From contig NZ_PNXY01000020.1 in NCBI RefSeq assembly GCF_002879865.1, forward strand, positions 80,795 through 144,794: 64,000 nt of DNA. Direction: 5' to 3'. Position 1 is the first letter of the stretch. The number at the start of each line of letters is the position of its first letter. Origin of the DNA: Paraburkholderia rhynchosiae. GTDB taxonomy: Bacteria; Pseudomonadota; Gammaproteobacteria; Burkholderiales; Burkholderiaceae. Position numbers and translations under genes: made by a program. The notes under the pieces were generated by a model that did not search any database, was not told where the DNA came from, and saw only the letters and a list, made by a program, of their open reading frames with translations. Positions 1-8,772 of the stretch are shown piece after piece.

Positions 1-1
1 G

Positions 2-361
2 CATACGCTCTTTGCCGAGAAGACATTCGCAGTCTGGATCATCGACTTCGTCGTAGCGTTTCTGCTGGGCGTGCTGTTCCAGTACTTCACGATCAAGCCA
101 ATGCGCGACCTTTCCGTGCGGCAAGGTGTGTTTGATGCGCTCAAAGCGGACATTGCCTCGATAAGTGCATGGCAGATAGGCATGTACGGGTTGATGGCGG
201 TCATTCAGTTTTCGTGGTTTAAGCCGGCTTATGGCGGGGTCGCGAAGGTCGACAGCACAGAGTTCTGGTTTGCAATGCAGCTTGCGATGCTGGCGGGCTT
301 TGCGACCAGCTATCCGGTCAACTGGTGGCTTATCCGCGCGGGCGTGAAGGAAAAGATGTGA
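2..361 (+). CDS. DUF4396-type membrane protein, 5' end missing
   Basis: The reading frame is already open at the first bases of the window, so the start lies upstream. About 119 residues are visible. They contain three hydrophobic stretches (around residues 10-30, 55-68 and 88-110) and end in a basic tail. The pattern, including a tryptophan-rich last helix (YPVNWWLI), matches my memory of DUF4396 proteins, integral inner-membrane proteins of unknown role sometimes found near copper or cytochrome genes. A GTG at 71 also lies in frame, but the coding sequence clearly continues before it. The oxidase operon starts about 520 bases downstream on the same strand, so a functional link is possible but unproven. 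Confidence 0.7.
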   Translation, partial: HTLFAEKTFAVWIIDFVVAFLLGVLFQYFTIKPMRDLSVRQGVFDALKADIASISAWQIGMYGLMAVIQFSWFKPAYGGVAKVDSTEFWFAMQLAMLAGFATSYPVNWWLIRAGVKEKM

Positions 362-884
362 GGCGATGCCGTGGCGCAAGGACCCGGCGCGTGGGCCTTG
401 TTTGTCGCTCGGCATGGTGTGTCAGCCGACATTGAGGCTTGCTGCCCGACAAACAGATTGACGGTCTCAATTACAAGTCATTTGAAAAAGTGGCATGACG
501 TGACATATAGGCCAGGCACGCGCGACGCCCAGCCGCAAGAGCCGGTGCTCGCTATCGTTGATCAACTTCCCGGTTGGAACGGGCATTGCTGCGGGGGGAT
601 TCGCAGCAGCGCACAAGGGCTGCGGCGCGGAGCGCATTTCAATAACGTTGCGCAGAGCGCCGCAGTGCAAAAGCTGCCGAGCCGAGCCGTATGCGCGCGC
701 CACGCGTTCTTCAATGAATGCAATGCGCGTGGCGCGTTTGCCAACGTTTTGCTTTCGCCTGCATTGAGGCCGCCAGACGGGCCGCTTTGATGCTGGAAGC
801 CCACCGGGTTTTCGGCCGGCGCACGGTGCGGTCAACCTACATGGATGCTTCACGCTGCATCCGGCATCGCCTGAAGGAGAAGAT
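362..884. other. Intergenic gap, no recognisable gene
   Basis: Short overlapping open frames exist on both strands, but none has a credible ribosome site or a recognisable protein. The last bases (GAAGGAG at about 873-879) are the ribosome-binding site of the oxidase subunit II gene. Confidence 0.6.
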
Positions 885-1949
885 GTGAATTGCGCGCGCC
901 GACTTTCGCTGCAGCTTGGCCGTGCCGCGCTGACCTCTGCGCTTGCGCCATGTGCGCGGTACGCCTGGGCGGATGCCGTTGCTGCGAACGCTGCGGGCGC
1001 CACGGCGGACGATACCCCACCGCTCGCTTACTTCCTGCGTGGTGTCGGCCCTGCCGCGAAACCGGTGTTGCACCTGGGCTGGGCATTGACAGCCATCTGC
1101 TGCTTCGTGTGCATTGTGATCGCAGTGATGCTCGGCATTGCACTCTTTCGTCGCCGACAGCGTCAGGATCCCCGGGCGCTTACGGCGGGCGGCGGGATGC
1201 GTTTCGTGTACGTCGGCGGGACGATATCTACGGTCGCGCTACTCGGTATTGCGGTGTACATGCTGATAGTGCTTGCACAGGTGGCGGACCCGCCGCGCGA
1301 GCCGGCGCTTACCGTCACGGTCACGGCCTACGACTGGTGGTGGAAGGTCGACTATGGCGACGGAGATCAGCACTTCACCACTGCGAACGAGATGCACATT
1401 CCAACAGGCGTGCCAGTACTGGTCATGCTAAAAAGCGCGGACGTCATCCACGCGTTCTGGGTTCCACAGCTTTCGGGGAAGACGCAGACCATTCCGGGTG
1501 TCGTCAACCGTCAGTGGATACAGGCGGACAAGCCGGGCATTTACCGCGGTCAGTGTACGCAGTACTGCGGCGTGCAGCATGCGCATATGGCGTTCGAGGT
1601 CTACGCTCAACCGCAAGCGGAGTATGAGCGCTGGTGCGCCGCGCAGCAGCGCTCGGCCCCCGCACCGACTGCAGCTCAGGCCGCGCGCGGCAGCAAACTT
1701 TTCGAAGAGCGCTGCGCAGGTTGCCATGCGGTCCGTGGCAGCAAGGCTGCGGGCGTGCAGGCACCGGACCTCACGCATGTCATGTCGCGCAGGCTACTTG
1801 CCGCAGGCACGCTGGTCAACACGCCGGAGAACCTGATGAACTGGATCGAGCATGTGCAGCAGATCAAGCCCGGCACGCTCATGCCCGACATGAAGCTCTC
1901 GTCGGCGGAGGCGCGCGATCTGTCCGCCTATCTCGCTACTCTCAGATAA
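885..1949 (+). CDS. ctaC: Cytochrome c oxidase subunit II with C-terminal cytochrome c domain
   Basis: This subunit takes electrons from a cytochrome c or other donor and passes them to subunit I. GTG start at 885, with AAGGAG five bases before it. A signal-like N-terminus is followed by two membrane helices (about residues 63-90 and 108-130), a cupredoxin domain (about 140-255) and a class I cytochrome c domain with heme motif C277-A-G-C280-H281. CuA ligand candidates are H189, C224, C228, H232 and M235. The usual glutamate between the two cysteines is Gln226 (C-T-Q-Y-C); that residue normally binds Cu through its backbone carbonyl and Mg through its side chain. First gene of an operon, 10 bases before subunit I. 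The fused heme domain places it among caa3-like or alternative CoxMNOP-type oxidases. Confidence 0.93.
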   Translation: MNCARRLSLQLGRAALTSALAPCARYAWADAVAANAAGATADDTPPLAYFLRGVGPAAKPVLHLGWALTAICCFVCIVIAVMLGIALFRRRQRQDPRALTAGGGMRFVYVGGTISTVALLGIAVYMLIVLAQVADPPREPALTVTVTAYDWWWKVDYGDGDQHFTTANEMHIPTGVPVLVMLKSADVIHAFWVPQLSGKTQTIPGVVNRQWIQADKPGIYRGQCTQYCGVQHAHMAFEVYAQPQAEYERWCAAQQRSAPAPTAAQAARGSKLFEERCAGCHAVRGSKAAGVQAPDLTHVMSRRLLAAGTLVNTPENLMNWIEHVQQIKPGTLMPDMKLSSAEARDLSAYLATLR

Positions 1950-1959
1950 GGAAAAGACG

Positions 1960-4560
1960 ATGTCCGCGACCGGTGATCGAAGCATTGGGCAATCAGGCCG
2001 GATCGCGTTCCGACGAGCGCCCGACTTTGGCACGGTTCCGCAAGGCTCGGAGGCGGAGAAGCGCCTGTATGAGATATGGGAGGGGGAGTCCGGCTGGCGC
2101 GGCTTTCTCACGACGGTCGATCACAAGAAGATTGGGATGCGCTACATCGTGACAGCCTTTGTCTTCCTGTTGATGGGAGGTGCCGAGGCGCTCGTGATGC
2201 GCATGCAGCTTGCCCGGCCAAACGAGACGCTGCTCTCGCCCGATCAGTACGCGCAACTCTTCACCATGCATGGCATAACCATGATTTTTTTGTATGCGCT
2301 GCCGGTATTGAGTGGTTTCGCAAACTTCCTGTGGCCGCTCATGCTGGGCTCGCGCGACATGGCATTTCCGCGGTTGAATGCGCTGTCCTACTGGGTCTTT
2401 CTGTTCGCCGGCATCTTTCTCTATAGCAGCTTTCCGCTCGGCGAAGCGCCCAATGCGGGCTGGTTCAATTATGTGCCGTTTGCATCGCTCGAATACAACA
2501 GAGGGCCCAACATCGACGTCTATTCACTGGGTATGGTGCTGCTCGGCATTTCCACCACGGTGGGCGCGGTGAACTTCGTCGTGACGCTGTTTCGCATGCG
2601 CGCCGTCGGCATGTCCGTGGACCGACTGCCGATTATCGTGTGGGGCACGTTGACCATCTCTTTCGCCAACCTGCTTGCGGTTCCCGCCGTCAGCCTCGCG
2701 TTCCTGCTGCTGTGGATGGACCGCAACATTGGCACGCATTTCTTCGACGTCGCAAGCGACGGTCGGCCGCTGCTCTGGCAGCACCTGTTCTGGATGTTCG
2801 CGCATCCCTGGGTGTACGTGGTCGTGCTTCCTGCAATGGGCATTGTCTCCGATGCGCTGCCGACGTTCTGCAGGCGGCCGCTCGTAGCCTACGCGGCAGT
2901 CGCGATGTCCACGGTCGCCACCATGATCATCGGCTTCGAGGTGTGGATCCACCATATGTTCGCGACCGGCATTGCGCCGCTCGCGCTGGCATTCTTCGGC
3001 GCGGCGAGCATGCTGATCTCGATTCCGAGCGCGGTCGCTGTATTCGCGTGGATAGCGACCATCTGGACGGGACGCCCGGTATTCACGGTTCCTTTTCTGT
3101 ACTTTGCAAGCTTCGTGCTGATGTTCGTGGTGGGCGGCGTATCGGGCGTGATGACCGCGGCCGTGCCGCTCGACTGGCAGCTCAACGAAACCTATTTTGT
3201 AGTCGCGCATTTGCACTATGTGCTGCTCGGTATCAATGTATTCCCGGTGCTGGGGGGCATCACTTACTGGTTTCCGAAGTTCACCGGGCGCCTCATGAAC
3301 GAACGAGTAGGGAAGCTCGCCTTCTGGATAGTGTTCGTGGGCTTCAACGCAGGCTTTTTCCCGATGCACATTTCCGGCCTGCTCGGCATGCCGCGGCGTG
3401 TGTATACGTATCCGGACGGCATGGGATGGGACACGTCGAATCTCGTCACGACGATCGGCTCGTTCGTGCTTGGCATCGGCGTGCTGCTGTTCGCCATCAA
3501 CGCACTGGTTTCGGCAAGGCGTGGACGTAAGGCGCCGCCGAACCCGTGGGATGCCCCCGGTCTCGAATGGTCCACGGCATCTCCGCCGCCGCCTTATAAC
3601 TTCGCGGTGCTGCCGGTTATCGAGTCGCGGCATCCGATGTGGGAGGACCGTCTGCAACCGTCCGGGCGTCGTTCGAGCCTTGAATCGGGGTATCTGCTGC
3701 ATCAGGGACGCGAGGCGCTCGGCGTGAATCCGTTGAGCGGCAAAGCCGATGTAATTCTGAAGATGCCGAAAGACGCGTGGTCGCCGTTCTTTCTCGGCCT
3801 CTTCGCCGCCATCATGTTCTTTGCGATGCTGCTGCATTCGCCGTCTCTTACCGTCGCGGCACTCGTTGCGTGCGGCGCCACGCTGATTGCGTGGCTTTGG
3901 CCGCGGCGCTCGCTCGCGCAACGCGAGCCGCCCACGCCGAAGCAGACGGTGCCTGCGCGCGCGGAGGATAACGACGATCTGCTGCCCGTTGGCAGTGCCG
4001 GCGAGCATTCGGGCGGATGGTGGGGCGTACTCGCGCTCGTACTGACCGAGGCGAGCTTATTCGGCTATCTGATCTTCTGCTACTTCTACTCGCAATCGCA
4101 AACGACGCTGGCGTGGCCGCCGGAAGGCATGCCGAAAATCGGCATCGGTGGCCTCAGTACCGGCGTTCTCATTTTGAGTAGCGTATTTGCGTGGCTTTCG
4201 GAGCGGACTCTCAGAAAGAACCGCCAGTGGAAGGCGTTTGCCTGGATGCTGATCGCGATCGTGCTCGGCTGTATCTTCGTTGGTATTCAGATGAAGGAAT
4301 GGCGCGATCACCCGTATGGCATCTCCGCACATCTGTACGGCTCGCTCTACTTCACGATCACCGGCTTTCACCTGCTGCACGTGGTGGTCGGCCTTGTTAT
4401 CCTCGTTCTACTGGCGCTGTGGATTGCTCTCGGCTATTTCGACGAAAACCGCAGTGCAGCGATGCGAATTGGCGGCTTGTACTGGCACTTTGTCGACGTG
4501 GTGTGGATTTTCATCTTCTCGGCGCTGTACGTCTCCCCGTTCTGGCTAAGGGGCCATTGA
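1960..4560 (+). CDS. ctaD: Cytochrome c oxidase subunit I-III fusion
   Basis: An 866-residue membrane protein joining the heme-copper catalytic subunit (about residues 45-580) to a subunit III domain (about 685-866), a fusion known in several proteobacterial oxidases. Visible metal ligands are H104 (low-spin heme), H282 with Tyr286 (CuB and the cross-linked tyrosine), H331-H332 (CuB), and H417 and H419 (hemes). The classical H-P-E-V-Y motif reads H282-P-W-V-Y, so the glutamate that ends the D proton channel in A1-type enzymes is tryptophan. To my recollection this is a feature of Bradyrhizobium CoxN-like alternative oxidases. It oxidises cytochrome c and pumps protons; loss of the glutamate suggests a different proton route. 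The stop overlaps the next start. Confidence 0.93.
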   Translation: MSATGDRSIGQSGRIAFRRAPDFGTVPQGSEAEKRLYEIWEGESGWRGFLTTVDHKKIGMRYIVTAFVFLLMGGAEALVMRMQLARPNETLLSPDQYAQLFTMHGITMIFLYALPVLSGFANFLWPLMLGSRDMAFPRLNALSYWVFLFAGIFLYSSFPLGEAPNAGWFNYVPFASLEYNRGPNIDVYSLGMVLLGISTTVGAVNFVVTLFRMRAVGMSVDRLPIIVWGTLTISFANLLAVPAVSLAFLLLWMDRNIGTHFFDVASDGRPLLWQHLFWMFAHPWVYVVVLPAMGIVSDALPTFCRRPLVAYAAVAMSTVATMIIGFEVWIHHMFATGIAPLALAFFGAASMLISIPSAVAVFAWIATIWTGRPVFTVPFLYFASFVLMFVVGGVSGVMTAAVPLDWQLNETYFVVAHLHYVLLGINVFPVLGGITYWFPKFTGRLMNERVGKLAFWIVFVGFNAGFFPMHISGLLGMPRRVYTYPDGMGWDTSNLVTTIGSFVLGIGVLLFAINALVSARRGRKAPPNPWDAPGLEWSTASPPPPYNFAVLPVIESRHPMWEDRLQPSGRRSSLESGYLLHQGREALGVNPLSGKADVILKMPKDAWSPFFLGLFAAIMFFAMLLHSPSLTVAALVACGATLIAWLWPRRSLAQREPPTPKQTVPARAEDNDDLLPVGSAGEHSGGWWGVLALVLTEASLFGYLIFCYFYSQSQTTLAWPPEGMPKIGIGGLSTGVLILSSVFAWLSERTLRKNRQWKAFAWMLIAIVLGCIFVGIQMKEWRDHPYGISAHLYGSLYFTITGFHLLHVVVGLVILVLLALWIALGYFDENRSAAMRIGGLYWHFVDVVWIFIFSALYVSPFWLRGH

Positions 4561-5036
4561 TGGAAGCTCGTCCGCAGAAAGAGGAGCGGATGACGAGCGG
4601 CGAAAAGCGGCGGCTCATCTTGTGCGCGTGCGCCGGGTTCTTTCTATCTCCAGGCGCGTGGCTCTTGCAGGTGATGATCTCCGAGACCATTTCGGCCCAA
4701 GGTTGCTATGAAATATCGGCACCGCGAGCGAGGTCACTGTTTACTCATTTTCATGCGTTGCTTTACGGGGTCTCCGCTGCAGCCGTGCTCATTTCAATCG
4801 TGTGTGCGGCGCTGGCAACGCACGGTTTGATCTTTCTTGAAAGAAAGCAGAAGCGAATCAAAGCCGCCCGCGGAAACGGCAACGCGCAGGAGCAACCCTC
4901 GCGCAATGAAGAACAGGTGGCCCACATGCGCTTCATCGCGGCATGCAGTGCATTGATTGGCTGGGGGTTCTTCATCGGCCTGGTGTTTACGATTCTCGCC
5001 GAAGTGTTTGTCACTTCCTGCAATCAATGGCACTGA
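4560..5036 (+). CDS. Small membrane protein of oxidase operon (CoxP-like position)
   Basis: 158 residues, with the ATG overlapping the stop of the subunit I-III gene by one base, so translation is probably coupled. Three hydrophobic helices are visible, at about residues 18-40, 60-85 and 125-150. They are separated by a charged, Arg/Lys-rich loop after helix 2. It sits where alternative oxidase operons (coxMNOP) carry a small accessory membrane subunit. No cofactor motif is seen. I infer a structural or assembly role for the oxidase; the family is not certain. Confidence 0.7.
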   Translation: MEARPQKEERMTSGEKRRLILCACAGFFLSPGAWLLQVMISETISAQGCYEISAPRARSLFTHFHALLYGVSAAAVLISIVCAALATHGLIFLERKQKRIKAARGNGNAQEQPSRNEEQVAHMRFIAACSALIGWGFFIGLVFTILAEVFVTSCNQWH

Positions 5037-5038
5037 CA

Positions 5039-6370
5039 ATGAACACCATAGGAACAACGAGCCGGCTTGCCGCCTGTATTCTCGGCATCGTCGCCGCGCT
5101 CGGCGGATGCTCTGGCGGCGACTCGGACAATGTTCCTGCCAACGTGACGGCGCGGTCGCCCAGCGCGAGCGATCCGAAGCTCGTGGCGCGCGGCGAATAT
5201 CTTGCGAAAGCGGGCGATTGCAGTGCCTGCCATGATGCCGCGGATCATGCGCCGCTCGCCGGCGGACTGCCGGTCAATTCTCCGTTTGGTCCCATCTACG
5301 CCACCAATATTACGCCCGACCCGACGTACGGCATCGGACGCTATTCGCTTCGAGAGTTTTCTGACGCCTTGCGTTTCGGCAAACGTAGGGACGGCAAGCG
5401 GCTGTACCCCGCCATGCCATATCCGTCGTTCGCCAACATGACGGACGACGACGTCACCGCGCTTTACGCGTACCTGATGCATGGAGTGATGCCCGTGGCG
5501 AAACGCGCCCCCGATACGCATTTGCATTTTCCGTTCAATCTTCGATGGGGAATGCTCTTCTGGACATTGACTGTAGGCAACCGCGACCAGTACGTCCCTG
5601 ACCCGAAGCGCAGCAGTCAATGGAATCGCGGAGCTTATCTCGTGCAGGGGCTCGGGCATTGCGGCGCATGTCACACGCCGCGTGGACCAGCGTACAACGA
5701 GCTCGGCTACAGCGAGAGCTCGCCCTGGTATCTGACCGGGGGCGTCAATGATCACTGGTTGGCGCCGAATCTGACCGGCGATCCGGCAAGCGGCCTCGGA
5801 CGATGGTCTACGGACGACATCGTCAGCTTCCTGCGCACGGGCCACGGCGCCGGGGCTATCGCTTTCGGCGCGATGGCGCCCGTTGTCGGAGAGAGTACCC
5901 AGTACATGTCCGACGAGGACCTGCGTTCAATTGCCACCTATCTGAAGGCGCTGCCGCCGCACGAAACCTACGGCACCTTCGCAAATACGGAGCACGCGAG
6001 AGCGCTTACCGCGCGAAGCATTGAAACGGGGGAAGTGGAGCGCCACGGCGCCGGTATTTACCTGTCGTTCTGTGCGCGCTGCCATCAGGCGAGCGGGCTG
6101 GGGCAGCCCGGCAAAGTCTCGGCGCTCGCGGGAAATCCGCTAGTGTTGGCAGCCGATCCGACTTCCGTCATGCGTATCGTGATCGAAGGCAGCAAAAGCC
6201 CGATGACGGAGAAAGGTCCCGCGCCGCAGAAAATGCCGGGATTTCACGGGCAACTGACCTCGGCTCAGATTGCGCAGGTCGTCAGCTTCATTCGCAATAC
6301 ATGGGGCAATCACGCGGCTCCGGTGTCCGACCGTGAGGTCGAACGGCTGCGTACACAGATTCACCAATAG
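5039..6370 (+). CDS. Triheme cytochrome c lipoprotein (alcohol/gluconate dehydrogenase cytochrome-like)
   Basis: 443 residues with three cytochrome c domains. The heme motifs are C61-S-A-C-H65, C208-G-A-C-H212 and C345-A-R-C-H349, spaced as in the cytochrome subunits of membrane alcohol and gluconate dehydrogenases. I chose the ATG at 5039 rather than 5027 because it gives a clean lipoprotein signal ending in L-G-G-C24. The protein is therefore probably anchored in the periplasm by Cys24. It lies two bases after the small oxidase gene, so it is likely the electron donor to this oxidase. No flavoprotein or quinoprotein dehydrogenase subunit lies beside it. Confidence 0.88.
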   Translation: MNTIGTTSRLAACILGIVAALGGCSGGDSDNVPANVTARSPSASDPKLVARGEYLAKAGDCSACHDAADHAPLAGGLPVNSPFGPIYATNITPDPTYGIGRYSLREFSDALRFGKRRDGKRLYPAMPYPSFANMTDDDVTALYAYLMHGVMPVAKRAPDTHLHFPFNLRWGMLFWTLTVGNRDQYVPDPKRSSQWNRGAYLVQGLGHCGACHTPRGPAYNELGYSESSPWYLTGGVNDHWLAPNLTGDPASGLGRWSTDDIVSFLRTGHGAGAIAFGAMAPVVGESTQYMSDEDLRSIATYLKALPPHETYGTFANTEHARALTARSIETGEVERHGAGIYLSFCARCHQASGLGQPGKVSALAGNPLVLAADPTSVMRIVIEGSKSPMTEKGPAPQKMPGFHGQLTSAQIAQVVSFIRNTWGNHAAPVSDREVERLRTQIHQ

Positions 6371-6925
6371 CCGCAGCGATTCGTAGAGTGTTTGCCTTCG
6401 AACCTCCCAATTGGCGATCAGTGTCGTATGCAATGCGATTTCCTGCCCGTCCTGCAGACCGTGCGAAGCCGTCCCGCTTCATTCATGATAATGTCCATGC
6501 GTCGACCCTCGACGCCTGTAAGCCCGTCTTCTGTGTCATGGGTCGTTGTGATATATGCCGGAGATCCAATCGCTGGAGGCTGGAAGGACTACCGTCGCGT
6601 CAATTGGCCGCGAGGCGGAAGCGCCGCTTTATTATGATGCGTCAAGCACTGGCGCAGCCGCATTAGGTTCGCGAACGGAACCGTGGTTGGTAAAAAACGT
6701 CGCACTGAAGGCCGACCGACCCAACAGAAGGTCAGTGGGCCGGTTAGCCCCTAGGCACCCTTTGCGGCCGACGGAACGCGACTTGCTGCTCGGAGCACAC
6801 TAGGTTACTCCGCGAAAATTTCCTTCTGTCCAACACAGTTAGAGCTCACGCTCCCGCGGCTGCAAGCGCGCGGCGTGACAAAGTCCTATTGCCGCTTTGA
6901 TGGGCCCAAACAGCCGGACGATGCG
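6371..6925. other. Intergenic region without recognisable gene
   Basis: About 555 bases. Several short frames overlap but none resembles a known protein or has a good ribosome site. The frame of the next gene stays open back to a GTG at 6875. I see no convincing terminator after the cytochrome gene. Confidence 0.5.
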
Positions 6926-7426
6926 ATGACTGCGCTTGATGATCTGGTCGGTACGCTCGGGCACGTGACGCCTATGCAGGAATGCGTCCGCGCGGCCGTT
7001 GTCTTCTTCTGGGGATTGCTTCTCGTCAGAGTGGCGGGTCGACGGATCTTCGGCAGATGGGCTGCGCTCGACATCGTGGTCGCCATCATAGTCGGCTCCA
7101 ACCTCAGTCGAGCGCTCACTGGGGGCGCGCCATTCATCGGCACTCTTCTCGCTACCACGCTCATGATCGCGATGCACTGGATCATCGCTCATCTTGCGTC
7201 ACGTTCGCGCTTCTGGTCGTTCCTTGCCGAAGGAGGGCCCGTTACGCTCGTGATACGTGGAACGCCTTGCAAGCGGACCCTTATGCGCTATGGCGTGTCA
7301 GGGAACGACATCAACGAGGCGCCGAGCCAAAAAGACCTGCACGACATAACCGAGGCAGAGCAGATAACACTCGAGCCGAGCGGCAAGATCAACGCGACAC
7401 CGACGTCGACCGTCGGCCGACAGTAG
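6926..7426 (+). CDS. DUF421 (YetF/YcaP-like) membrane protein
   Basis: 166 residues from the ATG at 6926; an in-frame GTG at 6875 would add 17 residues of low similarity. Two or three hydrophobic helices (about 18-36, 46-62 and 70-90) precede a cytoplasmic domain with the G-x-P-x-x-L-V-I-R-G-T motif seen in DUF421 proteins (G-G-P-V-T-L-V-I-R-G-T, about residues 108-118). The pattern V-A-G-R-R-x-F-G-R after the first helix is also typical. The family occurs widely in Burkholderiales and in Bacillus spore biology; its biochemical role is unknown. It stands alone between gaps. Confidence 0.78.
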   Translation: MTALDDLVGTLGHVTPMQECVRAAVVFFWGLLLVRVAGRRIFGRWAALDIVVAIIVGSNLSRALTGGAPFIGTLLATTLMIAMHWIIAHLASRSRFWSFLAEGGPVTLVIRGTPCKRTLMRYGVSGNDINEAPSQKDLHDITEAEQITLEPSGKINATPTSTVGRQ

Positions 7427-7731
7427 GCTGCAAAGCAGAGTCGTAGTTGCCGAACTAATCGATGTTACTGCGAGATGCCCCGCGCACCGGCAAAACCGCT
7501 CGATTGGATGATTCGCGCCGGGCAATCGGGCGGCATTCCAAGGTCGGAACCCGTTCACTCGTTCCGGCGCCCAGCTTGCCGCAAAGACTCAGCAGAAGTT
7601 TGATCAGACCTTCAAAGCGATCGCCGTCGCTGCGAGGATCGCATCTTCACCACTTTCTCTCGCATCACTGGGGAATACTATCTCGGTGAGGGCGCCGCGG
7701 GACACGCTCACGTTGGACCCACTGTCAAGAA
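7427..7731. other. Short gap upstream of broken toxin gene
   Basis: A ParD/RHH-type antitoxin would be expected here, directly before the toxin frame. I could not find one in any frame, so it is either lost or decayed beyond recognition. Confidence 0.4.
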
Positions 7732-8020
7732 ATGGCGCAGATAATTTTCCAGCGTGAAACCCACGCCGATTTTGACCGTATCTTCGATTTCCTATTCGAG
7801 CGCGCCCCGGAGACGGCGGCAAGGCAGATCGATGATATCGTTCGCGCGCTCGACATCCTTCAATCAAGTCCGCAAATCGGACAGACCGGTCGGTGGCACT
7901 CACGCAATGCGCAAGTTGGCTATTTCCAATGGGGCGCATGGCTATCTAGCACTTTAGCGCTTCGCTTGCCGATAGCTAAGGGCATCGTGGACGACCGCCC
8001 GCAGCTTTCAGCCGGAATGG
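7732..8020 (+). pseudogene. ParE/RelE-family toxin remnant, frameshifted
   Basis: The frame from the ATG at 7732 gives a normal ParE N-terminus (helical part with D-x-x-x-x-F-D-F-L, then I-D-D-I-V-R-A-L and the S-S-P-Q-I-G turn). After about 7881 similarity jumps to the +1 frame, which reads R-P-V-G-G-T-H-A-M-R-K-L and then N-G-A-H-G-Y-L-A-L, the expected strand region. That frame then meets a stop at about 7957. One extra base near 7881-7884 explains the first shift; the C-terminal strand is lost. No partner antitoxin is seen. An intact family member is about 100 residues. I infer an inactive toxin-antitoxin relic. Confidence 0.72.
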
Positions 8021-8058
8021 GAATCTCATGCAGTCGCTCCGGATTTGAAATAATCTAA

Positions 8059-8772
8059 ATGGTCACCCAGACCGATCTTCGGACATTTTTGCAAAACTGA
8101 GCTGCGTGACGACTGGCCGTTCTTTGCAGGCAAGATGCCATAGCAAACCATCGCGCAGTCCTGCCCCTGCCGACGTTGTCGCTGCAGATGCACGCGTGAA
8201 AGTACAGACCAACCATGAATGCCGTGAAGAAAACAAACCCGCAACGATCTGTCACTGTAGCCGTCGGTGACCTTATCGCCGCGATGGTTGTGGGCAAGCG
8301 TTACACGCTGCATCAACTCGTGAAATTGCCGTGCGATGGGTCCATTGGCGGATATTCGCGTGGACAACCACCCGTGCGGGGGCCTCAGGCACAGATCGAG
8401 AGCCCATGAGTGTGTTGCCCCCGCAAACCGTACAGTGTCCGAATAGCGCTCTCCGAATGTGTCTGGCGCCACCATTCATCTGGGACTTATTCTGACGGTC
8501 AGTCGTCCGGCGATCGAGCAAGGCGCGTATAGATACTTGCTACCAAGCGCGGCGGCCGCCGATACGACCGATGCGACTGCCCGTCAGGCTTTCACACGTA
8601 GTTAGCGTGTGGAGACAGGCTGATCCAAAAACGCTCGGCAGGGGCACAGCGTAGCGCCAGTGAGCGGCTGCTGTCTCCTCGATGGATGGTGTCACTGGTG
8701 TGGCGCCAGTGATCCTGTCGTTAATCAAGGCTCGCGACGACTGCCTCAAACCTCAAGGACCAGGAGTTCAAC
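8059..8772. other. Intergenic region, one doubtful small frame
   Basis: About 710 bases with no recognised gene. A 64-codon frame at 8215-8409 (+) begins M-N-A-V-K-K-T and has a regular hydrophobic pattern, but it lacks a good ribosome site and turns into low-complexity sequence. I do not call it. The final part holds the GGAG ribosome site of the aminotransferase gene. Confidence 0.4.

Noticed and set aside
340..887. Repeat of a GAAGGAGAAGATGTGA-like word at about 346-361 and 872-887
   Set aside because: One is the end of a coding sequence and the other a ribosome site; the similarity looks accidental.
2524..4008. Nearly 500-codon minus-strand frame opposite the oxidase gene
   Set aside because: Same mirror effect; low-complexity basic protein, no ribosome site, while the plus strand has clear heme and copper ligands.
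8215..8409. 64-codon frame with a regular start
   Set aside because: Second half is low-complexity and no homolog comes to mind; kept only as a note in the gap entry.
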